A DNA stretch of 64,000 nt from Henricia sp. BOLD:AAB3569 (GCA_037783545.1 JBBELK010000003.1:1364001-1428000), one strand, 5' to 3'; shown: positions 11,637-23,907, numbered from the stretch's first letter. The notes: a model not told the origin generated them from the sequence alone. Numbers and translations: made by a program.

Positions 11637-12095
11637 CACTGTGCCTCGTAGTTGGTAAAGCACCTGCCCGGTGGGTCAGAGGTCTTGTGGAAAACCTGGG
11701 AGTATACCACTGTGCCTCATATCTCAGCTGGTAGAGCATCTGTCCGGTGTGTCAAACGTCTTGGGGAAACCGGCGGGAGTATACCACTGTGCCTTATAGC
11801 TCAGCTGGTAGAGCATCTGCCCGGTGTGTCAGAGGTCTTGGGAAAACCTGGGAGTATACCACTGTGCCTCATAGCTCAGCTGGTAGAGCATCTGCCCGAT
11901 GTGTCAGAGGTCTCGGGGAAAACCTGAGGGAGTATACCACTGTTCTCATAGCTCAGCTGGTAAAGCATCTGCCCGATGTGTCAGAGATCTTTGGGGAAAC
12001 CTGAGGGAGTATACCACTGTGCCTTATAGCTCAGCTGGTAGAGCGTCTACCTGGTGAGTCGAGGGTCTCGGGTTCGAATCCCGATGAGATATGAA
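11637..12095 (+). repeat. Array of tRNA-like A-box modules, ending in a module with a B box
   Basis: Six head-to-tail units of about 76 bp, each GTGCCTCATAGCTCAGCTGG then TAGAGCATCTGCCCGGTGTG. The first five contain the A box (TAGCTCAGCTGGTAGAGC) but run into GGGGAAACCTGAGGGAGTAT where a T arm should be. Only the last unit has a B box, GGGTTCGAATCCC near 12070. This looks like a tRNA-headed SINE with a multimerised head. It begins only about 110 bp upstream, in minus-strand terms, of AP-2 exon 4. Confidence 0.8.
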
Positions 12096-13816
12096 AATCT
12101 GTAAGCATCGTGGTCCCATGTACAGCTTGGTGCATCTTATTTGCCGATAAACAGTCAAACTAGTTACCGAGTAATTTCGACGAGAAGACAAATTTGTGTT
12201 GTAACCCATTTTCTATCTGTCGGAGTTCCATGGTTTTTGAGCCATTTGTCACTATGAAATCGACATCATCATTTCTGGAGCAGTTTGAGCAGCATGAACA
12301 AGAGATGTAATTAACACAGACGGGGCTATACTGTTGCCGCACGAGCTTCATCCGATTGTGATGTCAGCTGCGAGTGTCTGGCTTAGAATCCTCAGAACAC
12401 TTCAGAGACTTTAATGAGTCGCTACGTACGGAAGCATGTTTTTGCTAGCGCGAACCGTGTGCGAAACATTGTTTTTCTTGACTGCGCACAACTCCGCGCC
12501 ACTCGGGATCTGAGCGCGTTCCAAGCTGAACATTGATGGGGATATCTCTGTCCAAACTACCGCTTGCAGTGCTTCACCCAGCGGCGTAATGAGCCGTCCT
12601 TTCCCCTGCTTGAATTATTACTTCCATAGCTAGGATTATTATTAATGATAAAGTGATAGTGTTGGCGAAGCCGCCACGGCCTCAGCTCTTTATAATGTGT
12701 CATTACGAAAGGCATTGAGAAGCGATCTGTTTGCATGGTCACAAAGAGAACGTTGGGGACTTCACCCCAGGGAAAGACACAGAATGGAAAACATTCAACA
12801 CAATAGAACAACAAATCTGGGAAGTGAGGGCTTTATAAATATATGGTGCAAAGAACCACAAGACTTGAATCGCCGAAGTCTATTTTCTAGCTTTTTATTT
12901 GCCTACACTAGTGAACTCAGCGCAGGTTATTGTTCAGTTAAGCTGCCCCTTACGGCTACAGGTGTATAGTGAAAGTATGGTTGGAGGTACAGTCACGGCA
13001 AAAAAACAGCTAGCTAGTTTACCCCAAGCATTGCTCTATATCACGTTCATTACAACCAACCAATGCAAGCCCCTAATAATACCTAGCTAGCTTGCGAAGT
13101 TGAGGGGGAGATTGGCCGGGAAAACCAGCCGGCTCGGGAGACATTGAACCCGGCCGAACAACAGAGCGGCGCAGGTGACTCCCGAGTCTTTAACCCAATT
13201 CAAACATGGGCCAATACGCCGTGGGGACGGACACTGAAATCCTAGCTCGGCAAATCCGACGATAGACACGAAATGCAGCGTGCCTAATGTCGTGTTTGAC
13301 CCAAACCAAACCCACACCACTCTCCCAAGTTTGGGCCAGAAACGACTGAAGCAGAAGGCCACACAATAGCGGCATGTGCTTTCTTAAGCCTAGCCTGCTA
13401 TTCAGGTCTTTTCAGTCCCTTTCAGCGCATTCGCCTGACACCCTATAAGGATACATTACAATGTCCGGGGATCAAAGACTTTGCCGACGTTTTGGCAAGC
13501 GAAATCATAGACAGGATTATTAACCCATAAACTTGATCTGGCTAGGAACGAGGTGGATTTATGGCCAAACCCACTGCTGAAATTCACAGACTCATTCCCA
13601 GGATAGTCACCGCCTAGTCAAGCGATCCATATTAGGTGTTAATGGATGACACACAATGTGTCAAAACTACAGCATGGTTCGCGAGCGAGGCGCGAACGAC
13701 ATGTCACAACCAATTTTCGTATAAAGACATGCTCTAATCGGCAATTCCGCCCAATTCTATAATGTTACTGCATTGTATTTACGAGTTACCAACGTAAAGC
13801 ACACTTCCTTCATACA

Positions 13817-14185
13817 TTAAAGCTAGGCCTACATCATTTGCAGTTACCCACAATTTTACTTCACGAGTTGACAAGAGAAACTCGACTGAAAGTGTTGATC
13901 GCAATGGTAACGAACCCACATGATATTTTTCCCGTGCAAAATGGTACCTCGTTGGAGAAATTGGCAACTGAAGGTGTTTATTTTAAGTTGTCTGCAGACA
14001 ACTTTTTTACCATTCGTTCATACACAAAACCATACATGGATTTTTAAGGTTTTCTAAAGTATTACTGCATCTATGTGGCTGAAATGTCTACAAGGCAGTT
14101 TATCAACATTATTCTTTACTTATGTAATGCTGATATTCCTGTTTTGAAAAGTTTTTCAATCATGTAATCTGTCTCAGTTTAAATA
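13817..14185 (-). mobile_element. Family A MITE, copy 4
   Basis: Minus-orientation copy, from TACATCATTTGCAGTTACCC to TTTTTCAATCATGTAATCTG. The centre has a perfect palindrome GTTGTCTGCAGACAAC at 13987-14002. Confidence 0.8.
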
Positions 14186-14972
14186 TTAATGTTCCATTAG
14201 GAAGTTAAAGTACATACACATCACAGGGGACGTATAGGTTTTGAGATAGTACATGTAATAATTGAATGAAAGGGAATATCTCTATGTAAAACAACCGTAC
14301 AAGGTTGTCTATTCTCAGTTAATTATTCTCCTTTTTCAACTTTTAAATAACGACCGTCTTTTTCCCCCAAGTGAATAATTTATAACAGAACGAGGCTTGT
14401 GAGACCTAACCCTATACCTAACGCAATTAGATGATTGTCCATGTAGGCGTGGACATTTGTATGATAGAGGCGCAGTAACCACGGCCTAGCGCGGGTCTGA
14501 GTAAAAAAACTGCCTCGCACCACCCTTTCGCCCTATCTTAATCACTGTAAATTTGATACGGCGGGCAAACTATGGTCTCGTCTGCGTAAAATGGCGGCTT
14601 CGGTGAACCGAGTATATAGGGGCCTACTCGGCCAGGCAGTCACACTTATCTAACATAGGCATGAGGGCCAATCGATGTCTCTTGCAGTCCACGAGTCCGA
14701 GTTTGTTTAAGTCTGCTTAGTCAATGGGCAATGCATTTCGAACGAATTGGGTACCTTTTCAGCCAGGCATGTGCCAAGCAAAAGTGGGTATATTATACAG
14801 GCAATGTGACGCTATTTGCAGTATAACCTGATTCATGTCCGAGTTATATACGGAAACTTGATGTTGGCACGTACTCGGGTTTGCGCATAGCCGCCTATGT
14901 CTCGAAATTGCCAGACATCTTTTCAACTTTAATTCCAGTACCGATTAGCATGCATGAATGGGAGACGTTGAA

Positions 14973-15622
14973 ACACTTGGTGGCAGCAAACAGAAAAGGG
15001 TCCACGGGACTAGTAGACTGGTTCCCAGTCCTCATCCCCTTCGTAAATGAGGACAGGTACACGCCGCCATGTTTGGCATAAATTTCCAGGAATTCCTGGA
15101 GGTTTATGCAAATTCTCGAATGCTCGGTAATGTCCGAATCATGCATATATTTAAACTGGTTCCCTGTCCTCATATTTACTTTCCCTTCGTCGTATATGAG
15201 GACAGGTACACGCCGCCATGTTTGGCATAAATATCCAGGAATTCCTGGAGGTTTATGCAAATTACTCGAATGCTCGGTAATGTCCGAATCATGCATATAT
15301 TTAGACTGGTTCCCTGTCCTCATATTTACTTCCCCTTCGTCGTATATGAGGACAGGTACACGCCGCCATGTTTGGCATAAATATTAAGGAATTCCTGGAG
15401 GTTTATGCAAATTAACGATTGCGAAATTCACTCGTCGTTGAGCTAACTCTAAAAACAGATCATGCATATATATAATACAACGACCATCACGCGTGGTTAT
15501 TGCTCGGCGTGTGCCTGTCTTTATATAGCGGAGAGCAGCGTAGCGCACATGGACAGGGGACCAGTCTAAACAAAAGTGGACTGATCACGTGGGTCCGTTT
15601 AATGTCTGCTGCCACCAAGTGT
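14973..15622. mobile_element. Foldback-like element with internal 150-bp tandem repeat
   Basis: Outer inverted arms ACACTTGGTGGCAGCA (14973-14988) and TGCTGCCACCAAGTGT (15607-15622). The inversion continues inward through GGGTCCACG/CGTGGGTCC-like and AGACTGGTTCCC/GGACCAGTCT blocks. Between the arms lie tandem units of 149-150 bp. No transposase is present. Confidence 0.75.
15016..15415 (+). repeat. Tandem repeat, 149-150 bp unit, about 2.7 copies
   Basis: GAGGACAGGTACACGCCGCC starts at 15049, 15198 and 15348, so the period is 149-150 bp. Units contain the short palindromes CCAGGAATTCCTGG and GAGGACAGG/CCTGTCCTC. Open frames of up to about 140 codons here are produced by the repeat and are not genes. 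Confidence 0.9.
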
Positions 15623-15637
15623 CTAAAAAGTCTCACA

Positions 15638-15965
15638 TTAAAGGAGCTTGTCCAGATTTTTCCAGAAAATGGATTTCGTTCTAACCTAACAATCATAAAA
15701 AATACCTCCCCAAAATACTATCCATAGGAAGATAACGGGAAATTTGCAATCTCCAATTTGGATGTTGAAGCAAAAAGGTTGGTGTAATCACTGCACTGCT
15801 TTATAGAATCAGATAGATTAGTGTGTTTTTTTACGATATCCTTGAAAATATACAAATCGAGAGCGCGAAATTTCAGAATGGTCATGAGAAAAATATGACA
15901 AATGTTATGGTATTAAAATCTCAACACCCATCGGAAAAATTGGGGGTCAAAAACGTGATCTTCAA
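15638..15965 (+). mobile_element. Family B MITE, copy 4
   Basis: Starts TTAAAGGAGCTTGTCCAGAT only about 15 bp from the foldback element. The right end is degenerate after CATCGGAAAAATTGGGGG. Confidence 0.8.
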
Positions 15966-17030
15966 CTTCAAAATCGATCTCTCGTCTTAAACCAAACTGA
16001 ATTTCTGTTATTGATAAAGTATTGAATATTATCAAGTGGTATAAAATAGGTTTAAAAGTGGTAATGTGTGAGTTGTCTCAAAGTGGCGTATCAAATACTA
16101 CACAATTCATCCCATTATGTTTGTAGGAATTATAAGTTTAAAATTATTGGATGGTACTTGGAAAGTATAATGATGAGTGGAATTTACACCCGACTACAGA
16201 GAACATAGCTCATTTATAACACTTCATTGAACTACAAGTAACGCCGCGCCGTTGGAACCAATATTCGCTTGCTCAAACATTGCAGTCGTTTCGGCTGGCG
16301 AAAACCGTAATTATCACCCTACCACAAGCTTGGCCTAAATGGTGGAAAATCGGAAGGAAAATTATATAAATACGAAGTGTTTTCCCCATAGAGTTGCTGG
16401 ACTGGTGAAAAATCTCGAGACGCGCCGACAGTGTGCGACAGGGAGCGTTTTGCACACGCTTCATAAGCGATCAAACATCATAACAACTAATGACAAAAAA
16501 CCCTAGGGGCCCTCCATGAAAAATTACCGTCAATAAAGCGGAAATTTCAGGAAAATAATATAGAAATGGCGGGAGTAGACTGTGGAAGGGCAAAAGCACT
16601 GGGGAAACCAGTGCCTTGAAAATCAGGGAGAATGAAATAGGGCGTGCCAAATTCTTCTGACATATCTGTAAAATAATTACCAGCGAGTGTTTTGAAAAAG
16701 CGAAGCTTTTTTTTCTCGCTTTCGCTGGGTGTTGACTGGTTTGAACTTAGGCGCGGACGGTTTTAATAGATCCATTGAAGCGAAGCTGTGGATTTGTGTG
16801 TTTGTTGAACGAGAGGGGGAAAAGGCTCAATCTAGGCCAGGGGTGCCACTTGATTCTTAATAGATGCTGGCAATAATGTGGTGACCTGAGCGCGGCGAGC
16901 TAGTTCAGCCGCGGTGTTGTTTAGGTAAGCATGGAAGCCCGAGAGGTGAGCGACCGAGCTCAAAGGACACGGTGGCAAGATGACCCCTCAACCGAGTCGA
17001 CCATGTTGCTTTACCGGGACAGCATAAGCG

Positions 17031-17047
17031 AGAGAGAGAGAGAGAGA
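17031..17047 (+). repeat. GA microsatellite
   Basis: Short run of alternating GA followed by an A-rich stretch. Confidence 0.9.
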
Positions 17048-17574
17048 AAAAAAAGCAATTTCCATCATTTGTAATTTCATAATATCATTATTACCTACCG
17101 TTTACTGGTAGTGAACAACGGGTCACCTAAAGTGTGATTAATTTCGAGTCGGAACGAAATTAAATTTTTGATGACAATAGCGTGATAAAAAATCAATGAC
17201 TCGATTGCTCAACTGAGGCGGTGCGATTTGGCTAACATCGTCTGAACAATGGACATGAACTGACGTCTTATTTGATTGCCCACTTTACCACCATCAAACG
17301 CTCTTATCCAAATCTCGTTATTTCGCAGACGATACAAAAGCTTGTGAAAAATGACACCTTCACGTCTAACGTCGTTAGGAATATTTACAAGCGAAAATTT
17401 CATTATCTCTTCCCCTCCCGGTTGCAGAGTTTTACAATGATATTGGCTGCCACTCATTTCTTGACAATTCGGGCTGTCTTTTTCAATCACTTTACATCGG
17501 CTTCAAAAGTTCACGAATGATGCGGTCGTCTGAAGGACGCACATAACGTTTTTGATGCAGATTTTAGAAACAAA

Positions 17575-17850
17575 CTACATGATTGGAAAACTTTTAAAAA
17601 CAGGAACAGTGACATTACATGCAGTAATACTTCAGAAAACCTGAAAAATCCGTGCATGGTTTTTATGTTGAATGAATGGTAAAAATGTTGTCTGCAGACA
17701 ACATTTAAAAAAAAACCACATCCAGTTGGCAATTTCTCCTACAAAAGGTACCATACTCGGGAAAAAAAAAATATATCAACACTTTTAGTCGGGTCTTTAA
17801 CTCGTGAAGTAAAATTTTGGGTAACTGCAAATGATGTATTGGGAGGTTAT
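17575..17850 (+). mobile_element. Family A MITE, copy 5, with internal deletions
   Basis: Starts ATGATTGGAAAACTTTTAAA. It jumps from the ACATTACAT block to GCAGTAATACTTCAG and carries a perfect 24-bp central palindrome at 17683-17706 (half-site AAATGTTGTCTG). Confidence 0.8.
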
Positions 17851-19377
17851 GTTACATAATTACAGAGAAACTCATTTTAAATGGAACATGGAAACTTGAG
17901 TCGGGGTTATGTTAAATTATCATTTGTAGGAGTACGCTACATTCGTGCGCCATGTTGATAACTGAATGGAATGTCTTTTAGTGGTTGCATGTGTCTATAC
18001 GTCTGTACAATGTAGTCGAGTTTCGCGCTTGTACAGTTGACAGGAAAAGACATGGTTGGTTGTCGATTTGTAAGCAAGAGACAGACCAGCCCGAGGCGGC
18101 TTACTCTGCCGTCTGCCACGGTACCTTACACAGTAGATGGACGGGTCTGCATTTTGCCACAGTTACCGTATGTGATGTCTGTGTTAGTGGAGTATCGATA
18201 GCCTTTCTGTGTTATCTGAGGAGATTTGGTCTCTATGTCTCTGTGCCTCCCGCTTTTGGCAGTCAGGGTTATTTCCTGGCTTGTTTTCGACGTGGGATTA
18301 AGACCGTGCAACCCACCCTAGCTGGAGCGGACTAAAGTAAGTCTATCCCAACTCTCGCCACCCGATACCACACCGCAAACAGTCACTCCAAGACGCTTTG
18401 TAAGGCGCACAATGCCCTGGAAATGTATTCAATATTATGAAGGCTATATAGCCCATACCCCGCTCCGGCTGAAAACTGTCGATATATTACGGGCGCGGAA
18501 TTATGAAGGAGTGGTGGTGAAGTTCAACGCCTTGTACGGAAAGTACAGAGTGATGTCATGGCGGCGAATTGGACCCTACAAAGAGCTACCTAATGGAGGG
18601 ACTTGAGACGCTCTACACACGAGCCCCATGCACCACTGATCCTTAATGTCACGCCAGACGACCTGGTTTTAAGCAGCAAGTCCTGGCGAGTAAGCCCCTT
18701 CAATTCTAGTTGCCGACCCTGTGACTTCTTCCTCTAATAGCGGTGCATGTGGAGAGTGATAACCTTGCTGGATGAGACCCACGAGTGTTTGGGGACTTCT
18801 CAATGACTGATCAAACCTACGGGACGTGAGTCGACCCATGTGGGGCAATCTAAACTGCTTAAATCTTCAGTGACATCATTCATTGCCTCAGGGCTATAGA
18901 CTCAAGCAATGTGGCCGCTACCTATGGGCTTGCCCGGCGCAACCACTCGCTCGCTCGCTCGCTCTTTCTGCCCGGTCCAGGTAAACTCGGGGTGACTGTA
19001 CTTAACACCTCTCGTTTAATATTGCCAATTGTTTGCCTGTACCTGGGGACCGTATATTTGTAATTAATTAGAGGGAAATAGCCGTGATATTTTACTGACG
19101 GGCGATCAATGTTTGCGATGAAATTTGATGTTGGTTCAAAGACGTCACGCGTTAATAATCATATGTGTCATGGTAACTAGAAAAATACCTCGTTATTTTG
19201 CATGAAGCAACGGAAATTTAATTTACGTCAAAGAGGTTTATTTTCAAGAAATGAAGTGATGAATTCATTTAGTCTTTTATTTATTGATAAGATTCGCTTT
19301 AAAATTAAAACAGGGTTTACAAAGGGGTTTAAATGCACCGACTAAAAAAGCAGTTTTTAGTCATAGGCCTATATCTA

Positions 19378-19563
19378 TAGTCCTGAAGCATAATGATGTC
19401 ATTAATGACGTCGTCAAGACGTCATTAATGACATCAGACCTGACGTATAACGACGTTTACATGCGCGCGATTCTATGTGACAGTCTCAGGGTACCAGCCG
19501 ACATAAGGCCATAGGAAAGCACGCATGTAAACAAACTGTGGCGCCATTATGTTTCAGGTCTAT
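19378..19563. mobile_element. Short inverted-repeat element with a strong inner hairpin
   Basis: Ends TAGTCCTGAAGCATAATG and CATTATGTTTCAGGTCTA are inverted copies with a few mismatches. Subterminal GTTTACATGCG and CGCATGTAAAC also pair. Inside, 19395-19412 and 19418-19435 are perfect 18-bp inverted arms. Confidence 0.65.
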
Positions 19564-20468
19564 CGTCATGTCAGTTTGCGGTTCGTAACAGGCGCCACCA
19601 ATAGTTTGACGAGGAAAGGTTAATTTTGCAGTGCATCATGGGACACAATCGACACGCAGTTTGGTACACGTCTGATGAAGCATATAACATATTGTACTTA
19701 TTCTCAAGAAAAAGGGCATACTTTTTTTTCTCTCTCTGTGCATCATAACCACTGTAGTTACAGTGCATGCATTAAAGCCCGCCTTATGTTCTATTACCAA
19801 TCTGTTAATAATATCCAGTCTTCGTCTAGGAGACATGTTAAGATCTGCTTGCATTAGAAACCCCACAGAGATGAATATGATATTAGAACAAATATTGGCC
19901 CAACGACGACGATCCTTAGTGCATCTATTGGGGGAGTACCTTCCATAGTACGAATCCTATTGTCCATTCATTCGCAATCACCTTCCGTTGTCAGCTCTAA
20001 CAGAAAAATCCAGCGCCATAGCACCGTTTGAAGCACGTTTTATATGTTATTATGCAAATAAGTTCGGTTCTCTAGGTGGTAATAAATTGTGAAAGGGAAA
20101 ACGGGGATGGTTAGACCTATCGGTTCAATGTTAAAAAGAAGACCCTTTAGGCCTATTCACAAAAAAGGATGCAGTGCTATTCCCATAGGTATAACGGAAA
20201 TACTGCTATGACTACAGTGTTTGCACGAATTTTTGGATATTTGTCAAAATAGGAAGAATGTGCTATTATATGAGAACACTAGTCTATTTATACTCTGGAA
20301 TTTTTTTTTTCTTTTCTTTTTTATATTTTGTAAATTTTTTAACATTTATTTTACGCAAAGGAATTTTCTTTTATTAAGCCGGATATAGGATTTTATTTTT
20401 TACAAATTCACTTTTACCAGTCTTCCATCAGAAGGTTGGTTATGCTTAGGATTTTAAAGATTACATGT

Positions 20469-20676
20469 CAGCGTAAGAAAAAATTCTTCATATCAGGTAA
20501 GAGGAGCGGGTTGTGCCATTTCAGACTTATTTCAAGTCTGATATTGCGTATCACCAAGTATGTACGAGGTGTACTTCTCATAAATTATGAAGTATGCGTG
20601 ATCTGAAACTTGAAATAAGTCTAAAATGGTACAATCTGCCCCTCGTACCTGATATCAGGATTTTTTTCTTACGCTG
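20469..20676. mobile_element. Palindromic MITE (CAGCGTAAGAAAAAA ends)
   Basis: About 208 bp with ends CAGCGTAAGAAAAAAT and ATTTTTTTCTTACGCTG. Arms continue inward as ATATCAGGTA/TACCTGATAT and ACTTATTTCAAGT/ACTTGAAATAAGT. One copy seen. Confidence 0.8.
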
Positions 20677-20684
20677 CCCCCTGC

Positions 20685-21165
20685 ATGATTGGAAAACTTT
20701 TATAGTATAGAGCCTTTGCACGGCGGCCATGACAGGGGGCAGTTACATTGTCACTGTGTGTCAAGCATGAGTAGGTGCTTTGTGGTTCCATTGTCACATC
20801 ATTTAAATAAGAAAACATGCCCCCTGTCATGGCCGCCGGTGCAGAAGCTCTATATATAGGAACAGGAACAACAGCATTACATAACTAAAGAATAATGTTG
20901 ATAAACTGCCTTGTAGAAATCTCAGCCACATAGATGCAGTAATACTTCAGAAAACCTGAAAAATCCATGCATTTTTGTTATTAAAAAACAAAACATCTTT
21001 ACTGCTTTAGTTGGCAATTTCTCCCACAAAGGTACCATTTTACACGGGACAAAAATCATGTGGTGTTTGTTATACCATTGCTATCAACACTTTTAGTCGG
21101 TTTTTTTTGTCAACTCGTGAAGTAAAATTTTAGGTAACTGCAAATAATGTATTGGGGCTGTAAAG
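20685..21165 (+). mobile_element. Family A MITE, copy 6, split by a nested MITE
   Basis: Begins ATGATTGGAAAACTTTTATA, is interrupted at about 20707-20853, and resumes AGGAACAGGAACAACAGCAT. It abuts the A' element at 21162. Confidence 0.8.
20708..20852. mobile_element. MITE (TAGAGC...GGCGGCCATGACAGGG ends) nested in family A
   Basis: About 145 bp, arms TAGAGCCTTTGCACGGCGGC and CATGACAGGGGGCA mirrored by GCCCCCTGTCATGGCCGCC and GCAGAAGCTCTA. It resembles family C in layout but not in sequence. TA at both ends suggests Tc1/mariner-type insertion. Confidence 0.8.
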
Positions 21166-21508
21166 GCCCTATGTATCATTCGCAAGATACAACTTTTTGC
21201 AGATTCGTGGAATAAGAGTGTAACATATCTAAGGAAGAATGTTGGTAAACTAGCCTCAAGAAATTTTAGCTACATAGATGCATCAGTGCCTCAGAAAACC
21301 TTGAAAATGGATTTTGTGTACAAGTGAATGGTAATTTTCTTTAGAAACCCACCTTCGGTTTCCAATTTCCAACATGAAATACCATTTTTGATGGAAATAA
21401 ATTCATGTGGTGTTTGTTACCATTGCTATCAACACTTTGAGTAAGCTTTTTCTTGTCAACTCATGAAAAACAAAATTGGGTCATTGTAAATGATACAATG
21501 GGCCTTTA
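21162..21508 (+). mobile_element. Family A' MITE, copy 2
   Basis: Inverted ends TAAAGGCCCTATGTATCATT and AATGATACAATGGGCCTTTA enclose an A-type interior. Here it lies in the same orientation as the neighbouring A element; copy 1 is in the opposite one. Confidence 0.8.
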
Positions 21509-22025
21509 ATAAATACTTAAAATTCAACATGAGGAGAACAAAATGTATGTGTCAATTTCTGTTTCTGAAATCGTAATGAATTTGCCCTTCTTTTTACGAT
21601 TCCCCACAAAATCAATTATAAGTGAACAATATATCTAGTGTTCAATGTTATCATAATTAAAGAAATGCATGAATATGGATTTATTATTATAATTATTAGC
21701 ACAAAAGGGCAGAAATGTCTCTAAATGCATCAGCGTATACTATCAGAGCCAAAGTGCACATAGGATAGCAAGTGACAGCGCGCAGCATGGGACTTCCTAC
21801 TGTATCAAGCGAGGCGCAATGAACAGCGCACGCCGCGCCTCAACACAACGGACTCGGAAAGCGTACTTCCTCACAGCTGTGGTAAGATTTCAACAGGAAA
21901 GCTTGTTTCTTTATTTGCTTATTCCAACGATTTCTCGAAAATAAAAGCAACTTGTCGGGTTGTTTGCCTCGTCGAATTGACAAATTTGAAATTAGTACTG
22001 ACAGCATCGCTTCAAGATTCTTCGC

Positions 22026-22260
22026 TTTCAAACGGAGGTGGAGTTTAAAAAGTCACATACTACGCTGTTATTGCTACGTGGTGCACGCTATTACCTAGCA
22101 AACAACAGTCCGGTTGCTTTATGCCATTCTCTCCTATACGGTGAACACGATATTGATTCTGTACTTCACACCTGCCGCGTGCACCACATAGCAACAAAAA
22201 ATTAGTCTGGTAAAGTAGATACTAAGTGTGCATGCGAAGTACGTCAATACACCAGATGCT
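22026..22260 (+). repeat. Repeat G, copy 2
   Basis: Uninterrupted copy: TTGCTACGTGGTGCACGC, GCCATTCTCTCCTA, GTACTTCACACCTGCCGCG, GTGCACCACATAGCAAC in order. Confidence 0.7.
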
Positions 22261-22281
22261 ATTCATGAGAACGTGCAATAG

Positions 22282-22510
22282 CCATAGAGTTATATAGAAA
22301 ACTAGAGTGCGCACTCCCAATACATGATGTGCCGATATGGACGCCGCCATTTTGGCTTAACGCTATGGGTGCACGGTTGGCAAAGGGGTGTTGCCCACTT
22401 AGCACGTATAGCGTTAAGCAAACATGGCGCCGCCCACATCGGCACGGTCCACACATGTCCTGACTTGAATAGCCAGTATACACTCTAGTTTTCTATATCT
22501 AACTCTATGG
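22282..22510. mobile_element. Palindromic MITE (CCATAGAGTTATATAGAAAA ends)
   Basis: 229 bp. Ends CCATAGAGTTATATAGAAAA and TTTTCTATATCTAACTCTATGG are inverted, followed by CTAGAGTG/CACTCTAG. The centre has a second pair, GCTTAACGCTAT/ATAGCGTTAAGC. One copy. Confidence 0.8.
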
Positions 22511-23294
22511 CAATAGCCTACGAGTTGTTTGAAGAAAAATGGCTCATTCTATTTAGACCAAAATTCTGATAAGCATGTTACCAAGCCTACGGAATGACTC
22601 ATGCACGGGCACTATACACTCATGACGAAATTGTAACTCGGATATTTTACAGCAATCAATCGTATTGTGTGGTTTCTAACATAAATAAACAAAAATAGCG
22701 TTACACCCCACACACTTCAATTTACCACTGAACCAATTTTAACAACGCTCGAGTAAACATTAAAGAATTCAATATAATTCATCAGAATTTTGCCCGAGTG
22801 CCCCCTGCAAAGATTCTCCGCTTTCATCTAAAAAGCCACAACATTCTCATTCTCAAATCTTCTCAAAAATGAATTGACTTGGCGAGCCACTTGGGTGACA
22901 TGTGTCCAGCAGTTGGAGCGTGAAATCTTGACTGAAAAGCCCCTTGCAAATGCCCGCATGCAACCCGCTGTACTCGCCTTTCAAACACATCAACCGCCCG
23001 CGTTAATGAACGCAAGCCACTATGGTTTTAAGTTCAACTGTTCATGTTATTCATCAGCCCTTTCAGGTTTCCCCTCCCCATTCTCTGGATCGCGTTTTTT
23101 GGAGCGTAAAATCTCCCCAACGAAGGCTTTGCCTATTATTTTGCTCTGGTTAAGCGCAAGCAGGAGTTTTATACTGACGTTACTTAGTATCGGGGACGAT
23201 GAACCCTTAGAAATAGCAAATTGGTTTGGTAAGGACGACATAGAGTACTATAAAAACACCACCCTTTTTATGTTGCTTTGTGTGAACCTTTCCC

Positions 23295-23385
23295 CTGCGC
23301 TTCAGCAATGGACGTTTGAGATTACCAGCGAATGTTCGGACCCAATTACTGTGGCAACTGACGTCACACTTTAGTTGTCTATTGG
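23295..23385 (-). repeat. Repeat I, copy 1
   Basis: Minus-orientation copy of AAAGTGTGACGTCA, TAATTGGGTC, ATTCGCTGGTAATC, AACGTCCATTG, also present near 36.94 and 57.11 kb. It forms the end of a 166-codon open frame that I do not accept as a gene. Confidence 0.65.
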
Positions 23386-23907
23386 CAGTACACATTAGGC
23401 CTAAATTTCACAATTACTATACTACGTGTAAAAAAAAGTCTTGAATAACTTTACCATTTTTCAACGGATTTAAACCAACATTTTACATCTTGATAACAAG
23501 GCCTGACAAATTTCCTAGAGTGAATTTGATCAGTTTTGTCCAAGAGGTTGAGATTTAAACACCATACGAAAACAAACCCCTAAATTTGACAATTTGCCAC
23601 TTTCGACTTGGCATCCGCCATTGTCAAGGAAATTGTCTATGTCTAGTCTGAGGTCCCTTTGCCCCTCTTGGTGAATGATCGAGATGGTTTGCGTAACATT
23701 TTGAGTGATCCCGCCTTTCCTCAGAAGCCTTCGGCTCAGCACACACATTCCACCACCGTCTACAGCGACTGACATTGAAGGAGGCCGAGTCGAAAGTAGC
23801 GAATTCTGAAAATGACTTTTTTTTTCGTATGAAGTTTAAAACTGATGAAAGCCACTCAATAAAATTTGTCAATTTACATGATGTGAAATGTTGGGTTTAA
23901 ATCAGTT

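Noticed and set aside
11652-12004. Repetitive open frames with SAGRAS-type or QLVEHLP-type repeats
   Set aside because: Translations of the tRNA-module array, not protein repeats.
11637-12095. Possible CRISPR-like array (regular repeats)
   Set aside because: The whole unit is repeated with no variable spacers, the unit is a tRNA head, and the DNA is from an animal.
14895-15323. 142-codon minus-strand frame with internal repeats
   Set aside because: Produced by the 149-150 bp tandem repeat inside the foldback element; no domain.
17985-18335. 116-codon plus-strand frame
   Set aside because: No recognisable domain or splice support; ordinary chance length for this composition.
18940-18965. 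CTCG microsatellite as a regulatory motif
   Set aside because: Only a short simple repeat; nothing further to support a role.
22874-23374. Plus-strand 166-codon open frame, the second longest in the window
   Set aside because: No family resemblance, its end lies in repeat I (also at 36.94 and 57.11 kb), and there are no convincing splice sites. It looks like a chance frame.
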